Shown here one piece after another: positions 34,448 to 42,790 of a stretch of 64,000 nucleotides of DNA (position 1 is the first letter of the stretch; each line of letters begins with the position of its first letter). A model generated the notes under the pieces. That model searched no databases. It was not told where the DNA came from and worked only from the letters and a program-made list of their open reading frames with translations. The stretch is from Nonomuraea soli (GTDB lineage: Bacteria; Actinomycetota; Actinomycetes; Streptosporangiales; Streptosporangiaceae), in contig NZ_JACDUR010000001.1 of NCBI RefSeq assembly GCF_013761175.1, positions 1,426,001 through 1,490,000 of the forward strand. The letters run 5' to 3'. Both the position numbers and the translations under genes were made by a program.

Positions 34448-34999
34448 TCTCGTCTCACGCTGGCCCCCTTACCGATCGGCCTTCAGGACTCCCTCCTGAC
34501 GCCCGCGCTCCTCATCGTCGTCGCGCTGCTACTGCTTGGCCAGCTCCGCCATAGGCACGTTGCAATCGAGACCCGAGATCTTCTCCACACGGTCTCCTAC
34601 AACGTCCAAGCTGGCCGGGGCCATCGCTACGTTGGCGATGACGAAAGCCTGGAGATCAAATTCGGCGAGCTTGCTTCTCGCCTGGAAGAGACATTCGACG
34701 AACTCTCTGCGCTGGAAGCTGCGATGAGGGCACGTGCAGCAGTAGCTCGGCGCCTCGCGGCAGAAGCAGAAGAGAATCGACTGGAAGCTGAGTCGAGCCG
34801 AGAGGCAGCCGAACGGCGTCGAGAAGAGGCCGAAGCCTTCGAGTTACTCCTCCAGCAGCAGATCGATACGGTTGCCGACCGCGTCGAGAAGCGCAGCCAG
34901 GGAAGCCAGCGGAGATACCTGCTCTACGGGGTTCTGGCAGGCGCGCTCGCCACGATCGTCCTCGACGCCACCAAGACCTATTGGGCCTTCTGGATGTAG
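34448..34999 (+). pseudogene. Coiled-coil membrane protein lacking a normal start codon
   Basis: One frame is open for 183 codons and has strong protein character: a hydrophobic helix near the start (TPALLIVVALLLLGQL), a long charged coiled coil rich in Glu, Ala and Arg (around EENRLEAESSREAAERRREE), and a C-terminal hydrophobic helix ending WAFWM. There is no ATG, GTG or TTG before 34724, which would remove the first helix. CTG at 34460 is the only near-cognate choice. Either a rare start is used or the 5' end has been lost. Function unknown. Confidence 0.4.
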
Positions 35000-35010
35000 G
35001 TCGGTGGAAC

Positions 35011-35840
35011 TGCGCCTGCCGATAAACGCATCCGGGCCAGGTCATGGCTCTGCGGGGATTTCGCGTGGCGTACGCGAGCTCCTCCGACTCGGAAGGCGGA
35101 AGTGCGTACGGCAGGATGATCCGTTGTGCTCCTTCACCTGCCTACCTCGCCGCTACGCACGCGTTCGCCGCACTGCGGTTGCTGTCTATGGGCGATCGGG
35201 ACAAGGACGTGGAGGTCCTCGTCCTGCGCTATCAGGTCACCGTCCTTGCACGCCAACTCGGCCCTGATACCACAGTGCGATTTGCGCCTGAGGACCGGGC
35301 CTACCTTGCCGCTTTCCTGACATCGCCGCCTCGCGAGGTCCTGCGCCAGTTGCGGCTTCTCATCCTTCTGACACGGTCTTGCGCTGGCAGCGTGATCTGA
35401 TGGGACGTCGTCACACCCGCCTCTGCCGGCCGAAGCGGCGAGGGCGACCGCCCACGGTCGGCTTCATCCGCACACTCGTCCTACGCCTGGTTCGGGAGAA
35501 TCCGGGCTGGGGACATCGGCGGGTGCATGGTGAGCTCGCCATGCTTGCATCAAGGTCGCGCCGTCCACGGTCTGGGGGCTCCTCAAGCGAGAAGGCGTCC
35601 CCCCGGAGCCCGAGCGGGCGTCCACCACCTGAGCCGGCTTCCTGCGCTCAATACGCGAGTCCGACCTTCTCCAACGGGCACCGGCCCCACCGGCTCTGCG
35701 ACAGGCTGCCCCGGCTCTACTCGTTGATCCTGATATCGACTCGGCCTGGATGACCTCGTTGGACGTCTGCCGGCGTGATCGGCTCGGAGGTGTCCTGAAG
35801 GAGTACCGGCATTGTGGCTTGACCTGGCCGGATGATTAAT
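35011..35840 (+). mobile_element. Decayed integrase-type (rve) insertion sequence
   Basis: Translated segments match the actinobacterial integrase-core transposase in order but in different frames: ATHAFAALRLLSMGDRDKDV and EVLVLRYQVTVLARQLG (from ~35150), PEDRAYLAAFL, then RWQRDLMGRRHTRL and RPPTVGFIRTLVLRLVRENPGWGHRRVHGELA (from ~35382), then a further frame. At least two frameshifts and stops are present, and the catalytic DDE core is missing. The left end (TGCGCCTGCCGAT at 35011) recurs at 37394. Confidence 0.65.
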
Positions 35841-35921
35841 GGGCACTCGCAGCCCTCTGGCGCCACGCCATAGATTCGCGAGCCCGCCCGCATCTAGGTG
35901 GGTGAGACCAGAGGAGAACCT

Positions 35922-36422
35922 TTGCACCCCGACCAGCAGCGAGCCTTCACCGAGTTCGTCACCACCCGCTCCGACAGTCTGATCAGGCTCGCCTACCTCC
36001 TGACCAACGACCAGCACGCCGCCGAGGATCTGCTCCAGACCGCGTTAGCCAAGACTGCCGGACACTGGCGGCGCATCCGCGACAATCCGGAGGCGTATGT
36101 ACGCAAGGTCATGTACCACGAACAGGTCGGTCGCTGGCGAAGTCCGCGCTGGTCCCGCGAACGGCTGGTCCTATCGCCTCCTGACCGGGCCACAGATGAC
36201 CGGACTCGCGAGGTCGAGACGCGTATCACCCTGGCCCAGGCGCTACGGATCCTGCCGGCGCGCAAAAGGGCGGTCCTGGTGCTTCGTTACTACGAAGACC
36301 TCTCGGAGTCCGAAGTCGCCAAGATCATGGGCTGCTCGGTAGGGACCGTGCGTAGCCAGACTCACCAAGCCATCGCCCGGTTGCGCGCGGTGATCGGCAA
36401 GACCGTCACCCTGGAGGCCTGA
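35922..36422 (+). CDS. SigE-family ECF RNA polymerase sigma factor
   Basis: The 166-residue protein has region 2 (FTEFVTTRSDSLIRLAYLLTNDQHAAEDLLQTALAK split over residues ~8-43) and region 4 (LPARKRAVLVLRYYEDLSESEVAKIMGCSVGTVRSQ region, residues ~105-145). The pattern is that of the Streptomyces 'SigE family'. TTG at 35922 is preferred because GGAG lies 5 bp upstream and homologues start just there; GTG at 35898 lies before that site. It stands one base before the next gene. Confidence 0.87.
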   Translation: MHPDQQRAFTEFVTTRSDSLIRLAYLLTNDQHAAEDLLQTALAKTAGHWRRIRDNPEAYVRKVMYHEQVGRWRSPRWSRERLVLSPPDRATDDRTREVETRITLAQALRILPARKRAVLVLRYYEDLSESEVAKIMGCSVGTVRSQTHQAIARLRAVIGKTVTLEA

Positions 36423-36423
36423 G

Positions 36424-37296
36424 ATGACTATCGACGAGCAGCAAATCTCTGCGGAACTGCGACTGATGGCGGAGAAGGCCAGGCCCATTGACGCGCTCGC
36501 CTACGCCAGGCAGGCACGGATCGGCTCCCTGCGGCGTCGGCGCATGTCATGGTCAGTCGCCGGGCTCGCCGCAGCCGCTTCGGTGATCGCCTCGGTGATC
36601 GTGGTGACGTCCGGAGGCTCCGGTCAGGTCACCGGGGCGAGGATGGAACGCCTGCCGGACAACACCCCTCAGCAGTTGCAGGCCGTGCGCGAGTGCATGC
36701 CCCAGGGAGGCCCGGTGCACAACATGGACGGTAACCGGCGCCTCCCTGAATATGGCACGGTCAAGGACTTCCGGTTGCTCGTGGAGTATCGCGACGAGGC
36801 CGGGTCGACGGCTCTGGTCGGTAGCCTGTCCGGCTTTGTCCTATGCACGCCGACCTCACAGAAGGATTTCGCGGAGCGAGCGATCTTCACCTACTGGGGG
36901 TTCAAGGCTCCGGGGAACATGACCGGCTTCTCGGGGGGCCTTCAGGTGGACGCCTACACCTCGCATATGCACTCGTATACGTTGGGGCCGGAGCGGAGTC
37001 AAAAAGACGACATCTACCGGGTCGTCGCCGGTCGGGTGCAATCGGACGTGATACGGGTCGAGATCGACTGGGCGGACGGTCGGCGTACCGATGCGCGCGT
37101 GGCCAACGGCTTTTTCGTCGCCCGGGTGCTGGGGAGATCAGTCCCGGACCCCGATGGTGGTGAGGACCCGCTGGGCGGACCTCTCACCATCCTGGATTCG
37201 CCACCGGTCACGGTCACCGCCTACGGCTCGCAGGGTCAGATCCTGGAGCAGGATGAGGATGTGGCATTCGGGCCGTTGGGCCGGGGAAGCGACTGA
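36424..37296 (+). CDS. Membrane-anchored protein, probable sigma-factor partner
   Basis: The 290-residue protein has a short cytoplasmic N-terminus (about 40 residues, helical, basic at RRRRM), one transmembrane helix at residues ~41-62 (SVAGLAAAASVIASVIVVT), and a ~225-residue extracytoplasmic domain with no recognised family. Position one base after a SigE-type sigma gene and this topology fit an anti-sigma or sensor role, but no anti-sigma motif is seen. Confidence 0.7.
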   Translation: MTIDEQQISAELRLMAEKARPIDALAYARQARIGSLRRRRMSWSVAGLAAAASVIASVIVVTSGGSGQVTGARMERLPDNTPQQLQAVRECMPQGGPVHNMDGNRRLPEYGTVKDFRLLVEYRDEAGSTALVGSLSGFVLCTPTSQKDFAERAIFTYWGFKAPGNMTGFSGGLQVDAYTSHMHSYTLGPERSQKDDIYRVVAGRVQSDVIRVEIDWADGRRTDARVANGFFVARVLGRSVPDPDGGEDPLGGPLTILDSPPVTVTAYGSQGQILEQDEDVAFGPLGRGSD

Positions 37297-37393
37297 CCAG
37301 GCCCCGAGGCAAGCCAATGAGCCGGCGCTTTACGGAGCCATCGAGGTTAGGCTCAATAGAGATACGGGCTGCCCCCGGCTCCCCACAGTACCC

Positions 37394-37665
37394 TGCGCCT
37401 GCCGATGATTCCGTCCGGCAAGGTCATGGCCTTGCGAAGCCCCGGACGGCATGGCGGTCTCCACTCGTTCGTGGAGGAAGACCGTGCGGCATGATGATCG
37501 TTCGTGCTTCTTCGTCTGGCCCATCTGACCGTTACGAACGCCTTCGTAGCGGTACGGCTACTGCCGATGAGTGATCGCGACAAGGATGCCGATGTTTTCG
37601 CTCTGCGTCATCAGATCATGGTCTTGGAATGGCAGCCCGGTGCCGATGTGCGGGTAGAGTTCGCC
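37394..37665 (+). mobile_element. Second left-end fragment of the integrase-type IS
   Basis: TGCGCCTGCCGAT, then GGTCATGGC, and then a frame reading LLRLAHLTVTNAFVAVRLLPMSDRDKD, ADVFALRHQIMVLE repeat in order the left end and N-terminal transposase segment seen at 35011-35260. The copies are diverged but the same orientation. The rest of this copy is gone. Confidence 0.6.
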
Positions 37666-37790
37666 CCTGCAATGCCCGGACCGGAGCTCGGAGTCGAGCG
37701 TCGCGGTTGTCAGCAGCTGGGTCCCGTCGTACCGTCCCCCACCCCACTTGCTCTCTTGAAGCCTGTTCTTCACCCGCTACTATCCGCACC

Positions 37791-38318
37791 GTGATCAGCA
37801 TCGAACGGGCGACCAACGACGACATCGACGAGTTCCTCCGCTCCGCCATCGCCCTCGTCGCCGAGGACGCCGGCCGCCACGACCCGGACGCGACCGACCT
37901 CGGCTGGGCCGACCGGTCCGGCCGCGCCTACGCGGAAGGCGCCCTGTCCGGCCGCGCCTACGCGGAAGGCGCCCTGTCCGGCCGCGCCTACGCGGAAGGC
38001 GCCCTGTCCGGCGACAACGTGGTCCTGCTCGCCCGCGACGGCCAGACCGTGGTGGGCCACCTCGTCGGCCGCCTCGTCGGCCCGGGCAATGTCCACCCGA
38101 TCCGCGGCGCCGAGCTGGAGAGCATCCACGTCTATCCCGAGCACCGCGGAGGCGGCGCCGGGACGCTCCTCGCCGAGGCATTCCTAGAGTGGGCCGCCCG
38201 GCACGGGGCGGTGCGGGCTTCGGTTACGGCCTACGCGGCCAACGAGGCGGCACTGCGGTTCTACGCGCGCCACGGATTCACCGCCCGCTCAGTGATCCTC
38301 GACCGCCCCCTCCCCTGA
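37791..38318 (+). CDS. GNAT family N-acetyltransferase with in-frame tandem repeat
   Basis: The 175-residue protein has GNAT features: the N-terminal IERATNDDIDEFL, the core VVGHLVGRLVG and LESIHVYPEHRGGGAGTLLAEAF, which contains the acetyl-CoA loop (R-G-G-G-A-G-T), and the C-terminal NEAALRFYARHGF. It transfers an acetyl group from acetyl-CoA to an unknown amine. An exact 30-bp unit is present three times (37921-38010), inserting GRAYAEGALS repeats before the core. GTG start at 37791. Confidence 0.87.
   Translation: MISIERATNDDIDEFLRSAIALVAEDAGRHDPDATDLGWADRSGRAYAEGALSGRAYAEGALSGRAYAEGALSGDNVVLLARDGQTVVGHLVGRLVGPGNVHPIRGAELESIHVYPEHRGGGAGTLLAEAFLEWAARHGAVRASVTAYAANEAALRFYARHGFTARSVILDRPLP
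37921..38010 (+). repeat. Exact 3 x 30 bp tandem repeat inside the GNAT gene
   Basis: Units at 37921-37950, 37951-37980 and 37981-38010 are identical. Each adds ten residues (GRAYAEGALS) and keeps frame. Identity between units implies recent expansion. Confidence 0.95.
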
Positions 38319-38771
38319 CCCCGTCTCTTCCGCCCCCGCTCGCCTTCACCGGATACACCCATCTAACCGCCATGTATGTGCGCAGCGGCCGGATCCGCGG
38401 CCGTACCTCCGTCGCCTCGTTGGCCGCTACACCCCCGTCTCACCCTGAGCGCTGGTAGGAAGGCCGCGACCCGGCGAGTCGGCGGACAGGGCCGTAGCGG
38501 GCGCGGATGTCGTAGCCCACGACGGGGGTCAGCCGATGGCGATCCACTCCCCAGGCCGCTCACGCGGATCAGCTGGCGGCCGGATCGCTTCCTCCTCGAC
38601 CGCATGGGAGTCGTCGTTTGAAGGTCGGCCGGTACGGCGTGAGGTTGGACGCACGGCCTCGTTCGTTCCCCGACACGCTGCCCTGCGCTGCCCCTCTGCG
38701 CTTTCGTCCGGCGAGTACTGATGGGGCAAGCTGGCCGCCTGCTACGAGGCCAGCTTGCTCATCGGTGTCCT
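38319..38771. other. Gene-free segment
   Basis: No recognised gene. A hairpin with a 10-bp stem is at 38727-38757 (CAAGCTGGCC with GGCCAGCTTG). Confidence 0.4.
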
Positions 38772-38796
38772 CGGCGACCGGCTGCCCCGGTCGCCG
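38772..38796 (-). terminator. Hairpin after the small secreted protein gene
   Basis: A perfect 10-bp stem (CGGCGACCGG with CCGGTCGCCG) around a 5-base loop lies 10 bp past the minus-strand stop at 38806. A second hairpin follows at 38727-38757. Confidence 0.6.
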
Positions 38797-38805
38797 GGTC
38801 GTTTG

Positions 38806-39210
38806 TCAGCCGTTGCAGGGAGCGGTCCAGGGGGAGACCCAGATGGCGGAGATGACCTCGACGGGGCCACCGCCCGGGACGACGATGTTCTTCTTCTCGC
38901 CCTGGTGGATGCACCGGACCGCGCGATGGACCTCGCCACCGGCCCTGTATTCGTAGGTGAGCTTGATGTGGTCCCAGCCGCCCGGCGATCCGTTGTTGAA
39001 GATCGAACGGACGCCGCTGTGGCGTCCGAGGTTACCCTCGGACTTCCTGGCGGGCCGTCCTCCGCCGTTGGCGCTGTAGTAGGTGCAGACATTTCTGTAG
39101 CCGCACTCATTCCATGAGGACGCCTTGGCTGCGGCCGGCAGGGAGGTGGAGAAGAGGGCGACGGCCGCTGCGGTGATGGCGACGGAGGTGGAGATCAGCA
39201 TTCGCTTCAT
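38806..39210 (-). CDS. Small secreted protein of unknown function
   Basis: The 134-residue protein begins MKRMLISTSVAITAAAVALF with a clear signal peptide ending near LPAAAKA. The mature part of about 105 residues has four cysteines (ECGYRNVC, RCIH and the terminal PCNG), is rich in Gly and basic residues, and contains SIFNNGSPGGWDHIKLTYEY. No family is recognised. Disulfide-stabilised extracellular function is likely. Confidence 0.7.
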   Translation of the reverse strand: MKRMLISTSVAITAAAVALFSTSLPAAAKASSWNECGYRNVCTYYSANGGGRPARKSEGNLGRHSGVRSIFNNGSPGGWDHIKLTYEYRAGGEVHRAVRCIHQGEKKNIVVPGGGPVEVISAIWVSPWTAPCNG

Positions 39211-39480
39211 GCGATCGCACGCTAGGCAGGGGCGCTTTGGATCTGCTTTTCGAAGCCTTTTCGGCCCAGCCGCTCGGCGTCGCAGTACATCGAACGTCCG
39301 GTCGTGGCGGTCACCAACTGGCCCGAGCCCGCGATGAAAGGGCTGGACACTCTGACGCCGCTCTGTGCTCGGAGTGGAGAACGCTTCCGCGCACCACGGG
39401 AGCGCCAGAGCCTGTCTCAAAGTGAGGCCAAGAGCCGGTCGTCGCTGGCCGTCCTTCGACAGCTGGCGATGTTGGAATCG

Positions 39481-40137
39481 CTACAGTTCGCCAGCAAGTC
39501 CGGCCTTCTTCACCAGTCGACCCCAGCGTGGAGAACGGGCAAACTCGCATGCGATGGCCATACTGCTGGGAAGCTCCCCGGTGGGGTCGGTGTGGATTTG
39601 TGCCCATTTCCATGCAGCTCGCTGGACGGAGTTGTCGCCCTTCCTCGGGCGGGCGATAGGCCCCTCTGGGACGCTGCCGCCGCGCTGGCTTCGGCGGGGT
39701 GAGCTGTTCTTGGCGTGCTTGTGGTGGGCGAGCATGCGGATCTGGCTCATGAGCATTTCATAGGCGCCGATCAACGCGAGGCTCGGCCAGCCTGCGATCA
39801 ATCGGGCGATCAGGGTTGGTTCGGCGGCGGCGTGTTGGCTCCCAGGCTGGCGAAGCTGCTGACGAGCAGCATGGTCCAGGGCAGTGGGCCTCCTCGTGAT
39901 CCGTTGCGGTTAGCGAGGAGAAGTGACATGGATGCGGCAACGATGGTGCCGTCGACGGCTAGCGGAATGAGCGCCGCTGCCAATGAACCTTCTCCGTGCG
40001 TGAGCGCGAGGTGGTGCATGTGTCTAAAGGACACGACCGCGGCGATGGCCGCGAGGATGAGGACGCTGGTGGTGGTCGTTCGTCGGATCCAGACCTCGAT
40101 GGGGGAGCGCGCCGACGTGGTGGGCTCTGATGACATC
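39481..40137 (-). pseudogene. DUF2637 (SpdB-like) gene with a frameshift
   Basis: The first frame (40137 down to 39810) starts MSSEPTTSARSP and gives three to four hydrophobic helices with the DUF2637 motifs FRHMHHLALTHG and LIPLAVDGTIVAASM, ending at GANTPPPNQP-stop. One base shifted, the next frame continues naturally (EPTLIARLIAGWPSLALIGAYEML) and ends with a DNA-binding-like tail (ACEFARSPRWGRLVKKAGLAG). DUF2637 proteins are typical of actinomycete integrative and conjugative elements. The shift lies near 39815-39825. Confidence 0.72.
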
Positions 40138-40302
40138 GTCTGGGATCGACCGGTGGACTTCGCCGGGGTGGTTCTAGCCATCGGACCACTGGAATGCCTG
40201 GGACCACACGCGTTGCGTGTGCCTGCACAACGCCAGGATGAGGGAACGTCCTGGGATGCCTCCGGGGGGCGTTCGAGCAGCGCAGAGTCCTGCACTTATG
40301 TC

Positions 40303-40345
40303 CTGGGGGTCAAGGGGTCGCAGGTTCAAATCCTGTCGTCCCGAC
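40303..40345 (+). other. 3' half of tRNA-Pro(GGG), probable attachment site
   Basis: 43 bases from the anticodon loop (CTGGGGG) through the anticodon stem (TCAAG), the T-arm with GGTTCAAATCC and the 3' acceptor strand (GTCCCGAC) match actinobacterial tRNA-Pro(GGG). Bases upstream do not continue the tRNA, so there is no complete gene. Integrative elements leave such a 3' duplicate at one end of the insertion (attL/attR). Confidence 0.7.
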
Positions 40346-40429
40346 GGTTGGAACAGGCCGGTCGCCGAGGGTGAAAGCCCAGGTGGACCGGCCTTTCTGA
40401 TTGTCGGGGCCGGTGTGGTGATCATTCAG

Positions 40430-40690
40430 TCCGCCTTCAGTTTGGGACCAAGATCCGGAGCCGTTCCTGCGGCGGCGGCGATGGCGTCGCGGGTCGGGGT
40501 GGTGGTACCGCTGCGTCGTGGTGAGCGAACCGTGGCCGGTGATCTTGCGGGAGCAGTGGAGCGGTATCCCGGCATCGTGGCGACGGTCGTGGCGGCGGAG
40601 GTGTTCGTAGCCGAGCTTGGTGACGACCTCGTCGGTGAACAGGCGGGCCGTGGGATGGGATCGAGGGCCTGGCCGGACCAACGCCGGATG
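40430..40690 (-). pseudogene. Tyrosine integrase C-terminal remnant
   Basis: The minus strand reads KITGHGSLTTTQRYHHPD, the 'GHxSxxTTxRY' box containing the catalytic Tyr of tyrosine recombinases. Before and after it the frame shifts and no longer matches. It lies about 100 bp from the tRNA fragment, the usual place for an element's integrase. Confidence 0.45.
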
Positions 40691-40836
40691 AGGATCTCCT
40701 GGACGTGATGCCCGGGGCGTTCGACGGCATCCAGCGTGAGCATCCCTGTTGGTCCCGTTTCCCAGGTTCGCGGTTTCGGGAGGTATCGGCCGAACTTCTC
40801 ATCCAGTGCATCGTCCGCGCCCGGTGCTGAAGCGCA

Positions 40837-41484
40837 TCACACCATGGTCTGGTCGAATTCCTGCGGGTCAAGTGCCCGGTGGGCCAGTGGGGTCGGGCTG
40901 TTGCGAGCGGGGCGCAGGCCGTCGAGAAGGACGGTGAGGTAGCGTCGCCACAGCTCCGGCGCGACGTCGCGGCTGTGCTCGGCCGTCGCCCCGATCATCA
41001 TCTGGATGAAGGGGAAGTCGGTCACCTCGAGGTCGTCCCGGAGGTGTCCGGCCTGCTGGGCGCGAGTGAAGACGGCGTTGACCGCGGGCGTGAGCTGCTC
41101 CCTGGCGGCGGCCACCCGGTCCCTGCCGAGTCTGCGGTTCACCAGGACCTCCCGCAGGCCGCGGTTACGGGCGACGTGCTCGCCGGTGGTCAGGAGGAGC
41201 TGTACGACCCCCTCCCAAGGATCTTGGTGAGTGAGAGCCGCTTCGGCAAGGGCGATCATCTGGCGTACCTCGGACTCGAAGGCCGCGTCGATGAGTTCTG
41301 CGTGGTCGGCGAAGCGGCGGTAGGCGGTGCCGATGCCGACGCCCGCATGGCGGGCGATGTCGTCGAGGGTGACCTCCACCCCTCGTTCGGCGTAGACCTC
41401 CTGGGCGGCGGCGATGAGGCGCTGTTTGTTGCGTTCCGCATCCGCGCGCAGCGGGCGGTCCGTGGACTTCTCCGAGGCGGTCAT
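40837..41484 (-). CDS. TetR family transcriptional regulator
   Basis: The 215-residue protein has a TetR DNA-binding domain at residues ~18-65 (RLIAAAQEVYAERGVEVTLDDIARHAGVGIGTAYRRFADHAEL in segments) and a C-terminal ligand domain with no assigned inducer. It is divergent from an FAD monooxygenase with 100 bp between starts holding two matching palindromes, so it probably represses both genes. Confidence 0.92.
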   Translation of the reverse strand: MTASEKSTDRPLRADAERNKQRLIAAAQEVYAERGVEVTLDDIARHAGVGIGTAYRRFADHAELIDAAFESEVRQMIALAEAALTHQDPWEGVVQLLLTTGEHVARNRGLREVLVNRRLGRDRVAAAREQLTPAVNAVFTRAQQAGHLRDDLEVTDFPFIQMMIGATAEHSRDVAPELWRRYLTVLLDGLRPARNSPTPLAHRALDPQEFDQTMV

Positions 41485-41501
41485 GGGCCCAGCCTACCTG
41501 G

Positions 41502-41555
41502 ATAACTGGAGAATTATCTCCAGTTATGGTTATACTCCAGGGCATAAGTGGAGAA
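41502..41555. promoter_or_regulatory. Two TetR operator candidates
   Basis: ATAACTGGAGA-ATTA-TCTCCAGTTAT (41502-41527) is a perfect 11-bp inverted repeat; GTGGAGA-AACA-TCTCCAC (41538-41555) is a perfect 7-bp repeat. Both share TGGAGA-N4-TCTCCA and lie between the divergent TetR and monooxygenase starts. Confidence 0.75.
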
Positions 41556-41584
41556 ACATCTCCACATGCCTGAGGAGGACCGAT

Positions 41585-42781
41585 ATGAACGCATCCCGCG
41601 TCCTGATCGTCGGCACGGGCATCGCGGGCCTGGCCACGGCGATGCGCCTGCGAGAGATCGGCTGGGAGCCCGTACTCGTCGAGCGCGCCCCGGAGCGGCG
41701 ATCCGCCGGCTACTTCATCGGCCTGTTCGACACCGGCCGCACCGCGGCCCAGCGCATGGGCGTGCTCGACGCCATCGGCAACCGGGCCGCGCCCGACAGC
41801 ATCACCTACAACATCGACCGAGCCGGCCGCCGCAGGCCGGGCATGGGGTACGCCGACCTGCCCGGGCAACCGAGCCTGATGCTGCGCGGGGACATCGAGG
41901 CGGCCCTCCACGACACCGTAGCCCCGCACGTCGAGATCCGTTACGGCACGACCCCGGTCGCCATCGAGGAGCACCCCGACGGCGTCCACGTCACGCTGCG
42001 CTCCACAACCGAGACCACAGAACGCTTCGACCTCGTGGTAGGCGCCGACGGTCTGCGCTCCACCGTGCGCCGCCTGGCCTTCGGCCCGGACGCCGACTTC
42101 CTGCGCCCCTTCCACCACATCATCGGCGCCGCGCTGCTGAAGGAGCCCGTCCCCGGCTACCGGCTGTCCGACGGGCTCGTGCTGGCCGAGACCGGTCGCT
42201 CCGCGTGGATCTTCCCCTTTGCCGATCACCTGCCCACCGTGCTGTTCAGCTACCGCACCGGCGACGAGGACGCCCAGTTCCGCCGCCCGCCCGTCGAGTC
42301 ACTACGGCGCGCTTTCGGCCCCGAGCCGACCGGCCCGGTGCTGGAGCACCTGCTCAGCCAGTTCGAGCAGGCGGACGACTACCTCTTCGACTCCGTTCAC
42401 CAGGTGGAGATGCCCGCCTGGCACACCGGCCGCGTCGTCCTGCTCGGCGACTCGGCCTGGTGCCTGACGCTCTACACCGGCATGGGCGCCTCCAGCGCAC
42501 TGGCCGGCGCGGATCTGCTGGGCACCGTACTGCACCGCAACGCCGGCAACACCGCACGCGCGCTGCGCGAGTGGGAGCAGCGGCTGCGGCCGTTCATCGC
42601 CGCGCAGCAGAGGTCCGGCCGTACGGAGGGTCTGACGATGTTCGTCCCCCAGACCCGGCGCGACCTGGCCATGCGTGCCCTCACCCAGAAGGTGACCAGG
42701 GTTCCGCTCGGCAAGCGGCTGATGATGAACGCCTTCGCCAAGCAGTTCAAGCTCAAGTCCCTCGACATCGCCGCCATCTAA
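41585..42781 (+). CDS. FAD-dependent monooxygenase
   Basis: The 398-residue flavoprotein of the PHBH/TetX-like group has the Rossmann motif GTGIAGL near residue 10, the RGDIEAAL segment, VVGADGLRSTVRR (the DG fingerprint, mid-protein), and GDSAW in the FAD ribityl region near residue 294. It would hydroxylate a small aromatic or polyketide-like substrate using NAD(P)H and oxygen. The ATG at 41585 follows GAGGAGG. Divergence from TetR suggests induction by substrate or antibiotic. Confidence 0.88.
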   Translation: MNASRVLIVGTGIAGLATAMRLREIGWEPVLVERAPERRSAGYFIGLFDTGRTAAQRMGVLDAIGNRAAPDSITYNIDRAGRRRPGMGYADLPGQPSLMLRGDIEAALHDTVAPHVEIRYGTTPVAIEEHPDGVHVTLRSTTETTERFDLVVGADGLRSTVRRLAFGPDADFLRPFHHIIGAALLKEPVPGYRLSDGLVLAETGRSAWIFPFADHLPTVLFSYRTGDEDAQFRRPPVESLRRAFGPEPTGPVLEHLLSQFEQADDYLFDSVHQVEMPAWHTGRVVLLGDSAWCLTLYTGMGASSALAGADLLGTVLHRNAGNTARALREWEQRLRPFIAAQQRSGRTEGLTMFVPQTRRDLAMRALTQKVTRVPLGKRLMMNAFAKQFKLKSLDIAAI

Positions 42782-42790
42782 TGGGAGTCG

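Noticed and set aside
37921..38010. Possible CRISPR-like repeats
   Set aside because: The units are directly adjacent with no spacers and lie in frame inside a GNAT gene; a coding tandem repeat.
40303..40345. Complete tRNA-Pro gene
   Set aside because: Only the part from the anticodon loop to the 3' end is present; the D-arm and 5' acceptor strand are missing.
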